From Isoptericola peretonis (GTDB taxonomy: Bacteria > Actinomycetota > Actinomycetes > Actinomycetales > Cellulomonadaceae), in assembly GCA_023241745.1 (NCBI GenBank), contig JALQCY010000002.1:124001-188000 (forward strand): a stretch of DNA of 64,000 nucleotides, written 5' to 3'. Positions 7,338 through 15,729 of the stretch are shown here, one piece after another. The position numbers and the translations under genes are program-made. The notes beneath the pieces are model-generated. The model saw only the letters and a list, made by a program, of their open reading frames with translations, did not search any database and was not told the DNA's origin. Position 1 is the first letter of the stretch. Every line of letters starts with the position of its first letter.

Positions 7338-7946
7338 ATGACCAGCACGACCCTGCGCGAGCTCGGCGGCAGCGACCAGACGCCGGCCGACCTCGCCGAC
7401 GCGACCGTGATCCTCGTCGACTACCAGAACACCTACACGCGCGGCGTGATGGAGCTCGACGGCTGGGAGCCGGCCCTGGACGCCGCGGCGGACGTCCTGG
7501 CCCGCGCCCGCGCAGCCGGGTCCACCGTGATCCACGTGCAGCACGACGGCGGCACGGGCTCGCCCTACGACCTGGGCACGGAGCTCGGGCAGATCCACCC
7601 GCGCGTCGCGCCCGCGCCCGGCGAGGCCGTGGTGACCAAGACCGCGCCGGACTCGTTCCGGGGCACCGAGCTGGGCGACCTCGTGGACGCCGCCGGGCAC
7701 ACCGACGTCGTGGTCGTGGGCTTCATGACACATATGTGCGTGGCCTTCACGTCCCAGGGAGCGGCGCTGCGGGGCAACCGGCCCACCGTGGTCGCCCAGG
7801 CCTGCGCCACCCGCCCGCTCGCCACCGCCGTCGCCCCGGTGTCGGCCGAGCAGCTCCACCACGCGGCGCTCGCGACCGTCGCCGACGCGTACGGCGTGGT
7901 CGTGGCGACGGCCGACGACCTGGCCGGGCAGGCGCAGGGCGCCTGA
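7338..7946 (+). CDS. Isochorismatase family cysteine hydrolase
   Basis: A 202-residue hydrolase of the isochorismatase/nicotinamidase superfamily. The catalytic triad is visible: Asp in 'ILVDYQN', Lys in 'VVTKTAPDSF' and Cys in 'GFMTHMCVAFTS'. The substrate (an amide or a vinyl ether) cannot be assigned. ATG 7338 has an AAAGGG element upstream. It is divergent from the GlxA-type regulator, with about 100 bp of shared promoter space. Confidence 0.9.
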   Translation: MTSTTLRELGGSDQTPADLADATVILVDYQNTYTRGVMELDGWEPALDAAADVLARARAAGSTVIHVQHDGGTGSPYDLGTELGQIHPRVAPAPGEAVVTKTAPDSFRGTELGDLVDAAGHTDVVVVGFMTHMCVAFTSQGAALRGNRPTVVAQACATRPLATAVAPVSAEQLHHAALATVADAYGVVVATADDLAGQAQGA

Positions 7947-7958
7947 CCCGCCAGGTCG

Positions 7959-7977
7959 CGCGGCCGCACGGGCCGCG
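7959..7977. terminator. Short GC hairpin between convergent genes
   Basis: CGCGGCC (7959-7965), a five-base loop, then GGCCGCG (7971-7977). It lies between the isochorismatase-family stop and the amidohydrolase stop and probably terminates both. Confidence 0.5.
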
Positions 7978-9195
7978 TCAGACCAGCACCTCGCCGTCGC
8001 GGGCGACCACCCGGCCGCCCGCGACGACGAGCGCCCGCCGCGGGGCTCGCACCACGGCGTCCGGCACGTTCTCGGCGTCCACCAGGACGACGTCGGCGGG
8101 GGCGCCGGGTACCAGGTCGTGCACCTGACGCCCCACGAACCGGGCGGCGTCGGACGACGCGACCCGGGCCGCGGTGACGAGGTCCTCGTCGTGCCGCAGC
8201 CCCGAGAGGCGGGCGAGCTGCGTGGTCAGCGCCAGGAGGTCGCCCGTGCCGTACGGGGACCACAGGTCGCGGATGCCGTCGGTGCCCAGGCCGACCGGAA
8301 CGCCGGCGTCGCGCAGCGCGAGCAGCGGCAGGGGAGCCGCGCCGATCGGCGCCACGGTGGTCATGGTGATCCCGGCCTCGGCCATCGCCGCGACCAGGTC
8401 CGCCTGGCGCGACCCGGACAGCTGGCCCACGGCGAACCCGTGGGCCACGTTCACCCTGCCCTGCAGCCCCGCGCGGAGGGTGCGGTCGATCATGAGCTCG
8501 ATCTGGAACGCGCCGAGCTCGCCGCCGTCGTGCAGGTGCACGTCGATCCCGACGCCGCGCCTCTCGGCGATGGCGAATAGGCCGTCGAGCTGGCCCACCG
8601 GGTCGCGGTCGATCGACGCCGGGTCCAGCCCCCCGACGTGGTCGGCGCCCGTCGCTGCCGCCCGGTCGAGCAGGTCCAGGACGCCCGGGCGGCGCAGCAC
8701 GCCGTCCTGCGGGAAGGCCACGATCTCGGCGTGCACGGCGCCGCCGAGCACCGCGACGGCCTCGCGCACCACCTCGATACCGCGCAGCCCGACGCCGAGG
8801 TCGACGTCCACGTGGGTGCGCACCACCGTCGTACCCGTGCGCACCGACTCGCGCAGCACGGCCAGCGTGACGTCCACGCCGGGGATGCCGAGCTCGTCGC
8901 GGTGCGCGCGCTCGTGGGCGATGCGCCCCAGCACCCCGCCCTCGCCGCCGTAGCTCACCCACGGCTTGCCCCACCAGGACTTGTCCACGTGCGCGTGCGC
9001 GTTGACCAGGCCGGGCAGCGCGAGAAGGCCCCTGCCGTCGACGTCGCCCGGGGCGGGGGCTGCCGTCGCGTCGTGCGGGACGACGGCGGCGATCGTCCCG
9101 TCCGCCACGTGCAGGTCGGCGGGCTCGCCGCCCCACGGGCGCACGTCCCGGATCACGGAGACATCGGTGGGGGTGCTGGTCAGGGTGCCGGTCAT
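7978..9195 (-). CDS. Amidohydrolase, cytosine deaminase-like
   Basis: A 405-residue metal-dependent TIM-barrel hydrolase. Metal ligands are visible in 'VNAHAHVDK' near residue 66, 'DVHLHDGGE' in the middle and 'GLGTDGIRD' near residue 305. The C-terminus returns to the composite beta domain ('GAPADVVLVDAENV'). The closest family I can name is CodA-like deaminases; the real substrate is unknown. ATG 9195 has a strong GAGGAGG site. It overlaps the upstream lipoprotein by 4 nt, so the two are translationally coupled and share the GntR-controlled promoter. Confidence 0.85.
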   Translation of the reverse strand: MTGTLTSTPTDVSVIRDVRPWGGEPADLHVADGTIAAVVPHDATAAPAPGDVDGRGLLALPGLVNAHAHVDKSWWGKPWVSYGGEGGVLGRIAHERAHRDELGIPGVDVTLAVLRESVRTGTTVVRTHVDVDLGVGLRGIEVVREAVAVLGGAVHAEIVAFPQDGVLRRPGVLDLLDRAAATGADHVGGLDPASIDRDPVGQLDGLFAIAERRGVGIDVHLHDGGELGAFQIELMIDRTLRAGLQGRVNVAHGFAVGQLSGSRQADLVAAMAEAGITMTTVAPIGAAPLPLLALRDAGVPVGLGTDGIRDLWSPYGTGDLLALTTQLARLSGLRHDEDLVTAARVASSDAARFVGRQVHDLVPGAPADVVLVDAENVPDAVVRAPRRALVVAGGRVVARDGEVLV

Positions 9196-9761
9196 GGGCG
9201 GGCCTCCTCGAACGGGACGACGGTCTGGGGTCGTGCGGGGATCGCGATCTCGTAGCTGTCGTCGACGCCGGCCGGTGCCGCGTCGAGCGTCTCGAGGTGG
9301 GCCGCGTCGCCCGTGCTCACCGCGACGTGCACCCGCTGGCCGTCGGGGGAGACGGCCAGGCCGAGCCCGCCTCGCCGGTACTCCCCGAAGGCGACGTCGG
9401 CAGGCTGGTGGGCGTAGCGGAACAGGTCGGTGCGCTCGCGGGTCGACAGGTCCACGACGGCGACGTCCCATGGCGCGGTGCCCATGACGATCTCCTCGAC
9501 GACGGCGGAGCCTCGGCGGTCGCCCGGGTCGACCACGGCGAGCGTGTCGCGTCCGGCCTGCGTGGCGAGCAGCAGCTCGGCGGTGGGCGTGCCGCGCGAC
9601 GGCGGTGTCGGGCTCGGTGTCGGGCTGGGCGTCGGGGTGACTGACGGCCTGGCGGGAGCCCGCGGGGCGGCCGTGGTCGGGCCCTCGTCCGCCGCGCACG
9701 CGGTGAGCGCGAGCATCCCGGCCGTCGCGGCGAGCGCGAGGCGGGCACGACGGACTGTCAC
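9192..9761 (-). CDS. Small lipoprotein with beta-propeller-like repeats
   Basis: A 189-residue lipoprotein. The signal peptide ends in a lipobox (LALTAC), followed by a Pro/Ser/Thr linker (PTPSPTPSPTP) and strand-rich sequence such as 'LLATQAGRDTLAVVD' and 'GLAVSPDGQRVHVAVS'. This recalls YVTN-type propeller blades, but there are only enough residues for two or three blades. GTG 9761 is chosen because TACCAT lies 6 nt upstream inside the GntR-type operator; ATG 9779 would fall within the operator. It is the first gene of an operon with the amidohydrolase; function is unknown. Confidence 0.65.
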   Translation of the reverse strand: MTVRRARLALAATAGMLALTACAADEGPTTAAPRAPARPSVTPTPSPTPSPTPPSRGTPTAELLLATQAGRDTLAVVDPGDRRGSAVVEEIVMGTAPWDVAVVDLSTRERTDLFRYAHQPADVAFGEYRRGGLGLAVSPDGQRVHVAVSTGDAAHLETLDAAPAGVDDSYEIAIPARPQTVVPFEEARP

Positions 9762-9766
9762 GCGGG

Positions 9767-9780
9767 AATGGTATGCCATT
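9767..9780. promoter_or_regulatory. GntR-type operator over the lipoprotein promoter
   Basis: The palindrome AATGGTATGCCATT (5-bp arms, 4-bp centre) resembles FadR/FCD-class operators with a TGGTNNNCCA-like core. On the minus strand it contains TACCAT, spaced 6 nt from the lipoprotein GTG. Binding by the adjacent GntR protein would block that promoter. Confidence 0.65.
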
Positions 9781-9812
9781 TTGGTCTCCCGGGTGGCTGG
9801 CAGGATGAGCGC

Positions 9813-10457
9813 ATGTCCTCCGAGCTCCCGGCAGCGTTCGAGCCCGAGTCCGTCCGGGTGGCACGCGTCGTCCGGGAGCAGATCGTGGACGGCACGCGAG
9901 AGCCGGGCAGCCGGCTGGTCGAACGGGACCTGGCCGGAGAGCTCGGCGTGAGCCGAATCCCCGTGCGCGACGCGCTGCGCACGCTCGTCGCCGAAGGGGT
10001 CGTCACGCCCCGTCCGCGCACGTGGGCGGTGGTGCGCGAGTTCACCGACGCCGACGTCGCCCAGCTCCAGGAGGTGCGCGAGGCGACCGAGCCGCTGCAG
10101 TTCCGGCTGGCCGCACGACGGCGCACCGCCGCGCAGCTCGACGCGCTGGCCGAGGCGTGGGAGCGGGAGGACGCTGCGGCACGCGCCGGCGACGCACCCG
10201 GCGCCCGGCGCGCGGCCGCCGACTTCCACGAGCGGGTCGTGGACGCCGCCGGCAACCCGGTCCTGGCCGAGCTGCACGGCGTCACCGCGAGCCGAGTCCG
10301 CTGGCTGCTCGGCCAGCACACGGACCTGACGGCCATGGCGGACGAGCACCGCAGGTTGTGGGAGGCCGTCCGCGACGGCGACGAGGGCGAGGCGGCCCGG
10401 CTGGCGGGCGAGCACCTGGGCACCAGCCGGACCGCCGCGACCCAGCGCCGCGGCTGA
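9813..10457 (+). CDS. GntR family regulator, FCD domain
   Basis: A 214-residue FadR-type regulator. The winged helix lies in residues 15-75, with 'REPGSRLVERDLAGELGVSR' and 'VRDALRTLVAEGVV'. The all-helical FCD ligand domain follows, with the metal-site pattern Asp/His in 'ADFHERVVDAAGN' and a late His in 'DEHRRLWEAV'. ATG 9813 has a -10-like CAGGAT at 9801-9806 and no ribosome-binding site. It is divergent from the lipoprotein-amidohydrolase operon, whose promoter carries the matching operator, so it is the likely local repressor. Confidence 0.9.
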   Translation: MSSELPAAFEPESVRVARVVREQIVDGTREPGSRLVERDLAGELGVSRIPVRDALRTLVAEGVVTPRPRTWAVVREFTDADVAQLQEVREATEPLQFRLAARRRTAAQLDALAEAWEREDAAARAGDAPGARRAAADFHERVVDAAGNPVLAELHGVTASRVRWLLGQHTDLTAMADEHRRLWEAVRDGDEGEAARLAGEHLGTSRTAATQRRG

Positions 10458-10531
10458 CGGCTCGCCGCGTCGGGCCTCCGGCGCGCGGCGTCTCATCCGA
10501 ACTGACGAGGTGCCGACCGGCCGGGCCCGGC

Positions 10532-10537
10532 TAGCGT
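10532..10537 (+). promoter_or_regulatory. -10 element TAGCGT of a leaderless kinase gene
   Basis: TAGCGT lies 8 nt before the GTG at 10546, with no Shine-Dalgarno sequence. It follows the recurrent pattern of this window. Confidence 0.6.
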
Positions 10538-10545
10538 GGTCGTCC

Positions 10546-11733
10546 GTGCCCGGATCCCTCACCCGCGGCGTGCACCTCGCCTTCGCGGCCCTCGTCGCGA
10601 CGTCGGCCGCGCGCTACCTGACCAACCACGGCCTGGACGGCCGGTGGTGGCTGGTCGTCGTGCTGGTCGCGGTGGTGGCCGCCTCCTACGCGGCGCTCGT
10701 GGTGCTCGCGAGGCGGGCCCCGACGGCGCAGCGCCTCGTGCACCACGTCGGGCTCGGCGTCCTGCTCCTCGCCTGGGGCGCGCTCGTGCTCGTCGCGCCC
10801 AGCTTCGCGTGGTCCGCGATCCCGCTGTTCTTCGTCTGCCGCACCATCGTGCCGGTCCCTGCCGCGCACGTCCTGGTCGGCGCCGTCGCGGTGGTGACCG
10901 GGGTCGCGCTGTTCGGCCTGTCCGGGCGCAGCGACTGGGCGGCCGCCGTCGCGCCGCTCGTCGTGGCGGTGCTCCTCAGCCTCGCGTACGACGCGATCGT
11001 GCGGCAGGCGGGGGAGCGGGTGCGGCTCCAGCGCGAGGTCGCCGTGCTCGCCGAGCGCGAGCGCGTGGCGCGCGAGATCCATGACACCGTCGCCCAGTCG
11101 CTCTCCTCGGCGGTGCTCCGGCTGGAGGCCGCCGACCAGCGGTGGGACGCCGAGCCCGGCGCCGCGCGCGAGGACGCCCGCCAGGCGGCTGTCGCGGTGC
11201 GGGCCGGCCTCGGGCAGACCCGCGAGCTCGTGCACGACCTCGTGGACCCGCCCCCGGCGGCCGGCGGCGTCGCGCCGGACGACCTCGACGCCGCGGTCCG
11301 CACGGCGGCGCGGCGCCACGTGCCCGACGCCGAGCTCACGATCGTCGGCGACCCCGCGCCGGTCGGGGCCGAGACCGCGCACGCCCTCGCGCGCATCGCC
11401 CAGAGCGCCGTCGCCAACGTGCACCGGCACGCCGGCCCGGCGCGGCTCGGGCTCACTCTCACCTACCTGCCCGACGCCGTCGCGCTCGACGTGTTCGACG
11501 ACGGCCGCGGCTTCGACGTCGACGAGGTGGCCGCCCGGACCCTCGGTCAGGGGACCCCCGGACGACAGGGCGGGTTCGGGCTGCGGGCCATGCGCCAGCG
11601 GGTGGAGCAGCTCGGTGGCACGATCACGGTGGAGAGCGCGCCGGGCGAGGGGACCGTCGTCGGGGTGCAGCTCCCCGCGCCCGCCCGGGGCGCGGGGAGC
11701 TCGACGAGCACCAGCGACGAGGAGGACGCATGA
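10546..11733 (+). CDS. NarL-type sensor histidine kinase
   Basis: A 395-residue kinase. Several transmembrane helices fill residues 1-150. The HisKA_3 dimerisation domain has the phospho-acceptor His179 in 'EIHDTVAQSLSSAV'. The HATPase domain shows 'VANVHRHAGPARLGL', 'DVFDDGRGFD' and 'GGFGLRAMRQRVEQLGG'. It autophosphorylates and passes phosphate to the overlapping response-regulator gene. GTG 10546 is supported by the TAGCGT element upstream. The membrane-embedded sensor gives no clue to the signal. Confidence 0.9.
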   Translation: MPGSLTRGVHLAFAALVATSAARYLTNHGLDGRWWLVVVLVAVVAASYAALVVLARRAPTAQRLVHHVGLGVLLLAWGALVLVAPSFAWSAIPLFFVCRTIVPVPAAHVLVGAVAVVTGVALFGLSGRSDWAAAVAPLVVAVLLSLAYDAIVRQAGERVRLQREVAVLAERERVAREIHDTVAQSLSSAVLRLEAADQRWDAEPGAAREDARQAAVAVRAGLGQTRELVHDLVDPPPAAGGVAPDDLDAAVRTAARRHVPDAELTIVGDPAPVGAETAHALARIAQSAVANVHRHAGPARLGLTLTYLPDAVALDVFDDGRGFDVDEVAARTLGQGTPGRQGGFGLRAMRQRVEQLGGTITVESAPGEGTVVGVQLPAPARGAGSSTSTSDEEDA

Positions 11734-12359
11734 GCGACCGGATCACCGTGCTGCTCGTCGACGACCACCACGTGGTGCGGGCCGGGCTGCGCGCGCTCCT
11801 CGACTCGCGGCCGGACGTCGCGGTGGTCGGCGAGGCGGGGTCGGCGGACGAGGCGCTGGAGGCCGTCGGTCGCCTGGCGCCGGCGCTCGTCGTCATGGAC
11901 CTCGAGCTCGGCTCGGACCAGGACGGCGTCGCCGCCACGCGCCGGATCCGCGCGGCCCACCCTGCCGTCCCGGTGCTCGTGTTCAGCGCCTACGACACCG
12001 ACGCCGACGTGGTGCGCGTGGTCGACGCCGGCGCCATCGGGTACGTGCTCAAGGACGCCCCGCCCGCCGAGATCTTCGCCGCGGTGCGCGGCGCCGTCGT
12101 CGGGCGCAGCGTGCTCTCGCCGCCGGTCGCCTCCCGGCTGATGCAGCAGGCGCAGAACCCGGGCAGCGCGCTGACCCCCCGCGAGGCCGAGCTGCTCACC
12201 CTGCTCGCCCAGGGGCTCAGCAACCGGGAGCTCGGCCGCCGGCTGTTCATCTCCGAGGCCACCGTCAAGACCCACCTCGCGCACGTGTACGCCAAGCTGG
12301 GCGTCGAGTCGCGCGCCGCGGCCGTCGCGCACGCGCTGCGCGGTCAGACGGTGCGCTGA
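11730..12359 (+). CDS. NarL/FixJ family response regulator
   Basis: A 209-residue regulator. The receiver domain has acidic residues in 'VDDHH', phospho-acceptor Asp57 in 'VVMDLEL' and conserved Lys in 'YVLKDAPP'. A C-terminal LuxR helix-turn-helix follows ('LTPREAELLTLLAQGLSNRE' through 'SEATVKTHLAHVY'). ATG 11730 overlaps the kinase stop by 4 nt and has a GAGGAGG site inside the kinase gene. It is the DNA-binding output of the upstream kinase; targets are unknown. Confidence 0.93.
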   Translation: MSDRITVLLVDDHHVVRAGLRALLDSRPDVAVVGEAGSADEALEAVGRLAPALVVMDLELGSDQDGVAATRRIRAAHPAVPVLVFSAYDTDADVVRVVDAGAIGYVLKDAPPAEIFAAVRGAVVGRSVLSPPVASRLMQQAQNPGSALTPREAELLTLLAQGLSNRELGRRLFISEATVKTHLAHVYAKLGVESRAAAVAHALRGQTVR

Positions 12360-12383
12360 CGGCCCGCGCCCCGACGTCAGCGC
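12353..12383. terminator. Hairpin overlapping two convergent stop codons
   Basis: GCGCTGACG (12353-12361) and CGTCAGCGC (12375-12383) pair perfectly over 9 bp around a 13-base loop. The arms contain the stop codons of both the response regulator and ligD, which lie only 17 bp apart. Confidence 0.55.
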
Positions 12384-14920
12384 TCCACCCGGACGTCCTC
12401 CGGCCGCTTGTCCTCGCGCCACCCGCGCCACACCGAGTGGCGTAGCCGCGGGCCCTCGTCCGGCGCCCCGTCCGTGGCGCCCAGGTCTCCCGGGTCGCTG
12501 GTCCAGTCGCCGTACTCGACCTCCGCGACCTGCTCCGGCGCGGCCCACCGCGCGTGCACGGCCTCCGCGCGGGGCACGCCGTCCAGCGGCGCGTCGTCCA
12601 CCGGCCGCAGCCGGCGGACCACGGCGCGCCGGTCCGCCTCCTTGAAGCCGGTGCCCACCTTGCCCACGAAGCGCAGGACGCCGTCGTCGTCGGGCACCGC
12701 CAGCAGCAGCGACCCGGCCAGCCGCGCGTCCTCGCGGCCCGTGCCGGCGTGCAGCGGGCGCCAGCCCACGACCACCACCTCCTGGGTGCGGGCGTGCTTG
12801 ACCTTCAGCCAGTCGCGCGAGCGGCGGCCCGGCGTGTACGCCGCGCGGCGGCGCTTGGCCACCACTCCCTCGAGGCGCATGAGGCGCGACGTCTCCAGCG
12901 CCTCGTCGAGGTCGCCGTCCAGGGCGTCCGGCACGTGCACGGGGCGCCGCGGCGTCACGACCCGGGCCAGCTCGGCCCGCCGCTCGGTGTAGGGCCGGCC
13001 GGTCACCGCCCGGCCGCCGACCACCAGCGCGTCGAACAGCACCAGGTCGACGCCCACGCCACGGCGCGCCTTCTCCACGTCGCGCGGCCTCGTGAGGTTC
13101 GCGCGCTGCTGCAGGCGGCGGAACGACGGGCGACCGTCCGCGTCGAGGGCGACGATCTCGCCGTCCAGCACCAGGGGCAGGTCGTCCGCGTCGACCATGC
13201 CCGCGAGCGCCTGGAGCTCCGGGAACGTCACCGTGAGGTCCTGGCCCGAGCGCGACGTGAGCCGGACGACCGCCTCGTCGTCGCCGGGCAGCACCTCGAC
13301 GACCGCGCGGAAGCCGTCCCACTTGACCTCGAACGCCCAGTCCTCCGCGTCGAGGCGGGCGAGCTCCGCGGCCGGCGCGGTGGTGGCGAGCATGGGCCGC
13401 GGCGCCTCGGCGGGGGGCTCGCCGCGCCCGGCCTGCCCTGACCGCGCCCCCCGGCTCGCCTGCGCGGGGGAGGGTTCGTCGTCCTCGTCCCCGCCCTGGT
13501 CGTCGCCCGGCTGGGTCTTGGTGCGGTGGATGAGCCACGAGTTCTCGTCGTCCCCGCCGCGCCCGCCGGTGCGGATGAGGGCGAGGCGGCGCGATCCGCG
13601 GCGTTCGCTGTGCAGGACGGCGATGACCTCGTCCTCGCGCCACTTCTCGAGGTCGTAGGTGCCCGCGTCCCAGATGGTCACCTCGCCGCCGCCGTACTCG
13701 CCGGCGGGGATGGTGCCCTCGAACGACCCGTACTCGAGCGGATGGTCCTCGGTCTGCACGGCGAGGTGGTTCTGCTTCGGGTCGGTGGGCTCGCCCTTGG
13801 GCAGCGCCCAGCTCACGAGCACGCCCTCGTGCTCGAGCCGGAAGTCCCAGTGCAGCCGGCGCGCATGGTGCTCCTGGATGACGAACGTCGGCGCGCCGTC
13901 GCCGTCTGCCGGGGACTCGGGGCCGAACGGCTCCGGGGTCCTGTCGGGGTCACGCTTGGCGCGGTAGGTCTCGAGCTTGTCGAAGGTGGCCATGCGCTCC
14001 GGCGTGGGCTCGAGCTGCGCCAGGTGCCCGGCGGCGAGCGGCTCGAGGAGGTCGCCGTCGCGCTCGAGCCGCTCCAGCACCTCGGTGAACGAGAGGTGCC
14101 GCAGGTCGGGGTCGTCGAGCTCCTCCCACGTGCGGGGCGCGGCGACGGTGGGCTCGTCGCGCCCGCGCAACGAGTACGGGGCGATGGTCGTCTTGGACCC
14201 GTTGTTCTGCGACCAGTCCACCAGGACCTTGCCGGCGCGCAGCGACTTCTTCATGTCGCTGACCACGAGGTCGGGGTGCTCGGACTCGAGGTGCCGCGCG
14301 AGCTCGTGCGCCACGGCGGAGACGGCGTCCGCGGTGAGCGACTCGTCGTGCCCGACCAGCGCCGCGTACAGGTGGATGCCCTTGGAACCGCTGGTCACGG
14401 GCAGCGGGTCGAGGTCCATGCCGCGCAGGATGTCGCGGGCCAGGCGCGCCACCTCGGCGCACTCGGGCAGGCCGGCGCCCGGGCCGGGGTCGAGGTCGAG
14501 CACCAGCCGGTCCGGCGGCAGGGGCGAGCCCGTGCGGCCGAACCGCCACTGCGGCACGTGGATCTCCAAGGTGGCCGTCTGGCCCAGCCAGGTGAGCGTG
14601 GCCAGGTCGTTGACCAGCACGTAGTCGTTCGTCGACGTCCGGTGCCGGATCGAGCGCCGGGGCACCCACGACGGTGTGGAGGCGTCGAGATTCTTCTGGA
14701 AAAACATCTGCCCGGCCACCCCGTCGGGCCACCGCTTGCGCGTCGCCGGGCGGTAGGACGCGTGCCGCAGCAGCGCCGGGGCGACCTGGGCGAGGTACTG
14801 CAGCACCTCGCCCTTCGTCGTCCCCGTCGCCGGGTAGTAGACCTTGTCGAGGTTGGTCAGCTGCAGGCGCCGGTCGTCCACCACGACGGTCTGGGGCTTG
14901 CTCGACGACGTGCGTGCCAT
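12377..14920 (-). CDS. ligD: Multifunctional NHEJ DNA ligase LigD (Pol-PE-Lig)
   Basis: An 847-residue three-domain protein. Residues about 1-300 are the primase-like polymerase domain ('LDLDPGPGAG', 'GSKGIHLYAALVGHDES'). Residues about 345-480 are the 3'-phosphoesterase ('FVIQEHHARRLHWDFRLEH'). Residues about 530-847 are the ATP-dependent ligase, with the adenylated Lys in 'FEVKWDGFRAV', 'LVLDGEIVALD' and 'EGVVAKRR'. A charged linker separates the last two. The domain order matches mycobacterial LigD. It repairs double-strand breaks together with Ku, encoded 12 kb away on the other strand. A convincing ribosome-binding site is not visible. Confidence 0.95.
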   Translation of the reverse strand: MARTSSSKPQTVVVDDRRLQLTNLDKVYYPATGTTKGEVLQYLAQVAPALLRHASYRPATRKRWPDGVAGQMFFQKNLDASTPSWVPRRSIRHRTSTNDYVLVNDLATLTWLGQTATLEIHVPQWRFGRTGSPLPPDRLVLDLDPGPGAGLPECAEVARLARDILRGMDLDPLPVTSGSKGIHLYAALVGHDESLTADAVSAVAHELARHLESEHPDLVVSDMKKSLRAGKVLVDWSQNNGSKTTIAPYSLRGRDEPTVAAPRTWEELDDPDLRHLSFTEVLERLERDGDLLEPLAAGHLAQLEPTPERMATFDKLETYRAKRDPDRTPEPFGPESPADGDGAPTFVIQEHHARRLHWDFRLEHEGVLVSWALPKGEPTDPKQNHLAVQTEDHPLEYGSFEGTIPAGEYGGGEVTIWDAGTYDLEKWREDEVIAVLHSERRGSRRLALIRTGGRGGDDENSWLIHRTKTQPGDDQGGDEDDEPSPAQASRGARSGQAGRGEPPAEAPRPMLATTAPAAELARLDAEDWAFEVKWDGFRAVVEVLPGDDEAVVRLTSRSGQDLTVTFPELQALAGMVDADDLPLVLDGEIVALDADGRPSFRRLQQRANLTRPRDVEKARRGVGVDLVLFDALVVGGRAVTGRPYTERRAELARVVTPRRPVHVPDALDGDLDEALETSRLMRLEGVVAKRRRAAYTPGRRSRDWLKVKHARTQEVVVVGWRPLHAGTGREDARLAGSLLLAVPDDDGVLRFVGKVGTGFKEADRRAVVRRLRPVDDAPLDGVPRAEAVHARWAAPEQVAEVEYGDWTSDPGDLGATDGAPDEGPRLRHSVWRGWREDKRPEDVRVER

Positions 14921-15050
14921 GCGGCCATCGTTGCGCGAGGGCCCGGTGCGCGCGCATCGGGCGAGGGAGGTCGGGTCGTCGCCCTCGAGGTGGTCGACAG
15001 CACGTTCGGCGAGACCGACGTGACCGGACCGGATTCTCGACGCCGGGGGA

Positions 15051-15605
15051 TCAGGCCGGGCGGAGGTTCCCTGCCCTGGTGATCGTGGAGAAGGGGTCGA
15101 GCCAGGAACGGTAGTGGCTGCCGAAGGGCACGAAGCCGTCGCGCAGCGCGGTCGTCAGCCACGCGGCCGCCGCCTCGGCGCGCTCGACGACGTCGGCCGG
15201 ATAGCCGTAGCGCACCCGGTGGTCCGCGAACTCGTCCTCGTCGTCGACGAAGACGGACATGTCCTCCCGGATCCGGCACACGTCGAGGTCGAGGTCCACC
15301 ATGGTCACCTCGCCCGCAGCGGACCAGGTCGCCGGGGTGGCGACGTCACAGTAGGCATCCAGGCGCGCCGGCGCCGCCTGGAACTCCGCGGTCCACCACG
15401 CGTCGTGGGGGACCAGCAGCACCCGATCGTCCTCGACCGCCATGACCGCGGTCTCCCGGCCCGGCTCGCCCCTGCGGTAGACCGTCCCGGCTGCGGCTCC
15501 GAGCCAGACCCCGAACTCGTCCTCGCCCAGCCGCGTCATCGGGTGGCGCCAGTGCAAGCCGCCGTCGAACTTGCGCCACACGACCCGGACCTCGTCGTCA
15601 CCCAT
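15051..15605 (-). CDS. DUF402 domain-containing protein
   Basis: A 184-residue protein with the DUF402 (FomD-like) pattern: 'DAYCDVATPATW', 'MVDLDLDVCR', 'VDDEDEFADHRVRYGYP' and a C-terminal helix. The acidic residues are those thought to bind metal in this family, some members of which hydrolyse nucleotides or nucleotide-linked intermediates. The actual role here is unknown. ATG 15605 is preceded at 6 nt by TAGCCT (15612-15617), so the transcript is probably leaderless. It is divergent from the ABC operon. Confidence 0.85.
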   Translation of the reverse strand: MGDDEVRVVWRKFDGGLHWRHPMTRLGEDEFGVWLGAAAGTVYRRGEPGRETAVMAVEDDRVLLVPHDAWWTAEFQAAPARLDAYCDVATPATWSAAGEVTMVDLDLDVCRIREDMSVFVDDEDEFADHRVRYGYPADVVERAEAAAAWLTTALRDGFVPFGSHYRSWLDPFSTITRAGNLRPA

Positions 15606-15611
15606 CGCCCG

Positions 15612-15617
15612 AGGCTA
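15612..15617 (-). promoter_or_regulatory. -10 element TAGCCT of the DUF402 gene
   Basis: TAGCCT on the minus strand lies 6 nt before the ATG, without a ribosome-binding site. Confidence 0.55.
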
Positions 15618-15729
15618 TCGGCGCGTCGTCAGGACACGTGTCCCCGTTCTCGGCCCGCGCATCCGCCGGCCGGTGTTCCGTACCTTCGTCGGTACCGGGC
15701 GCGAGAGCGGACCCGCCATCGTGTGACGC

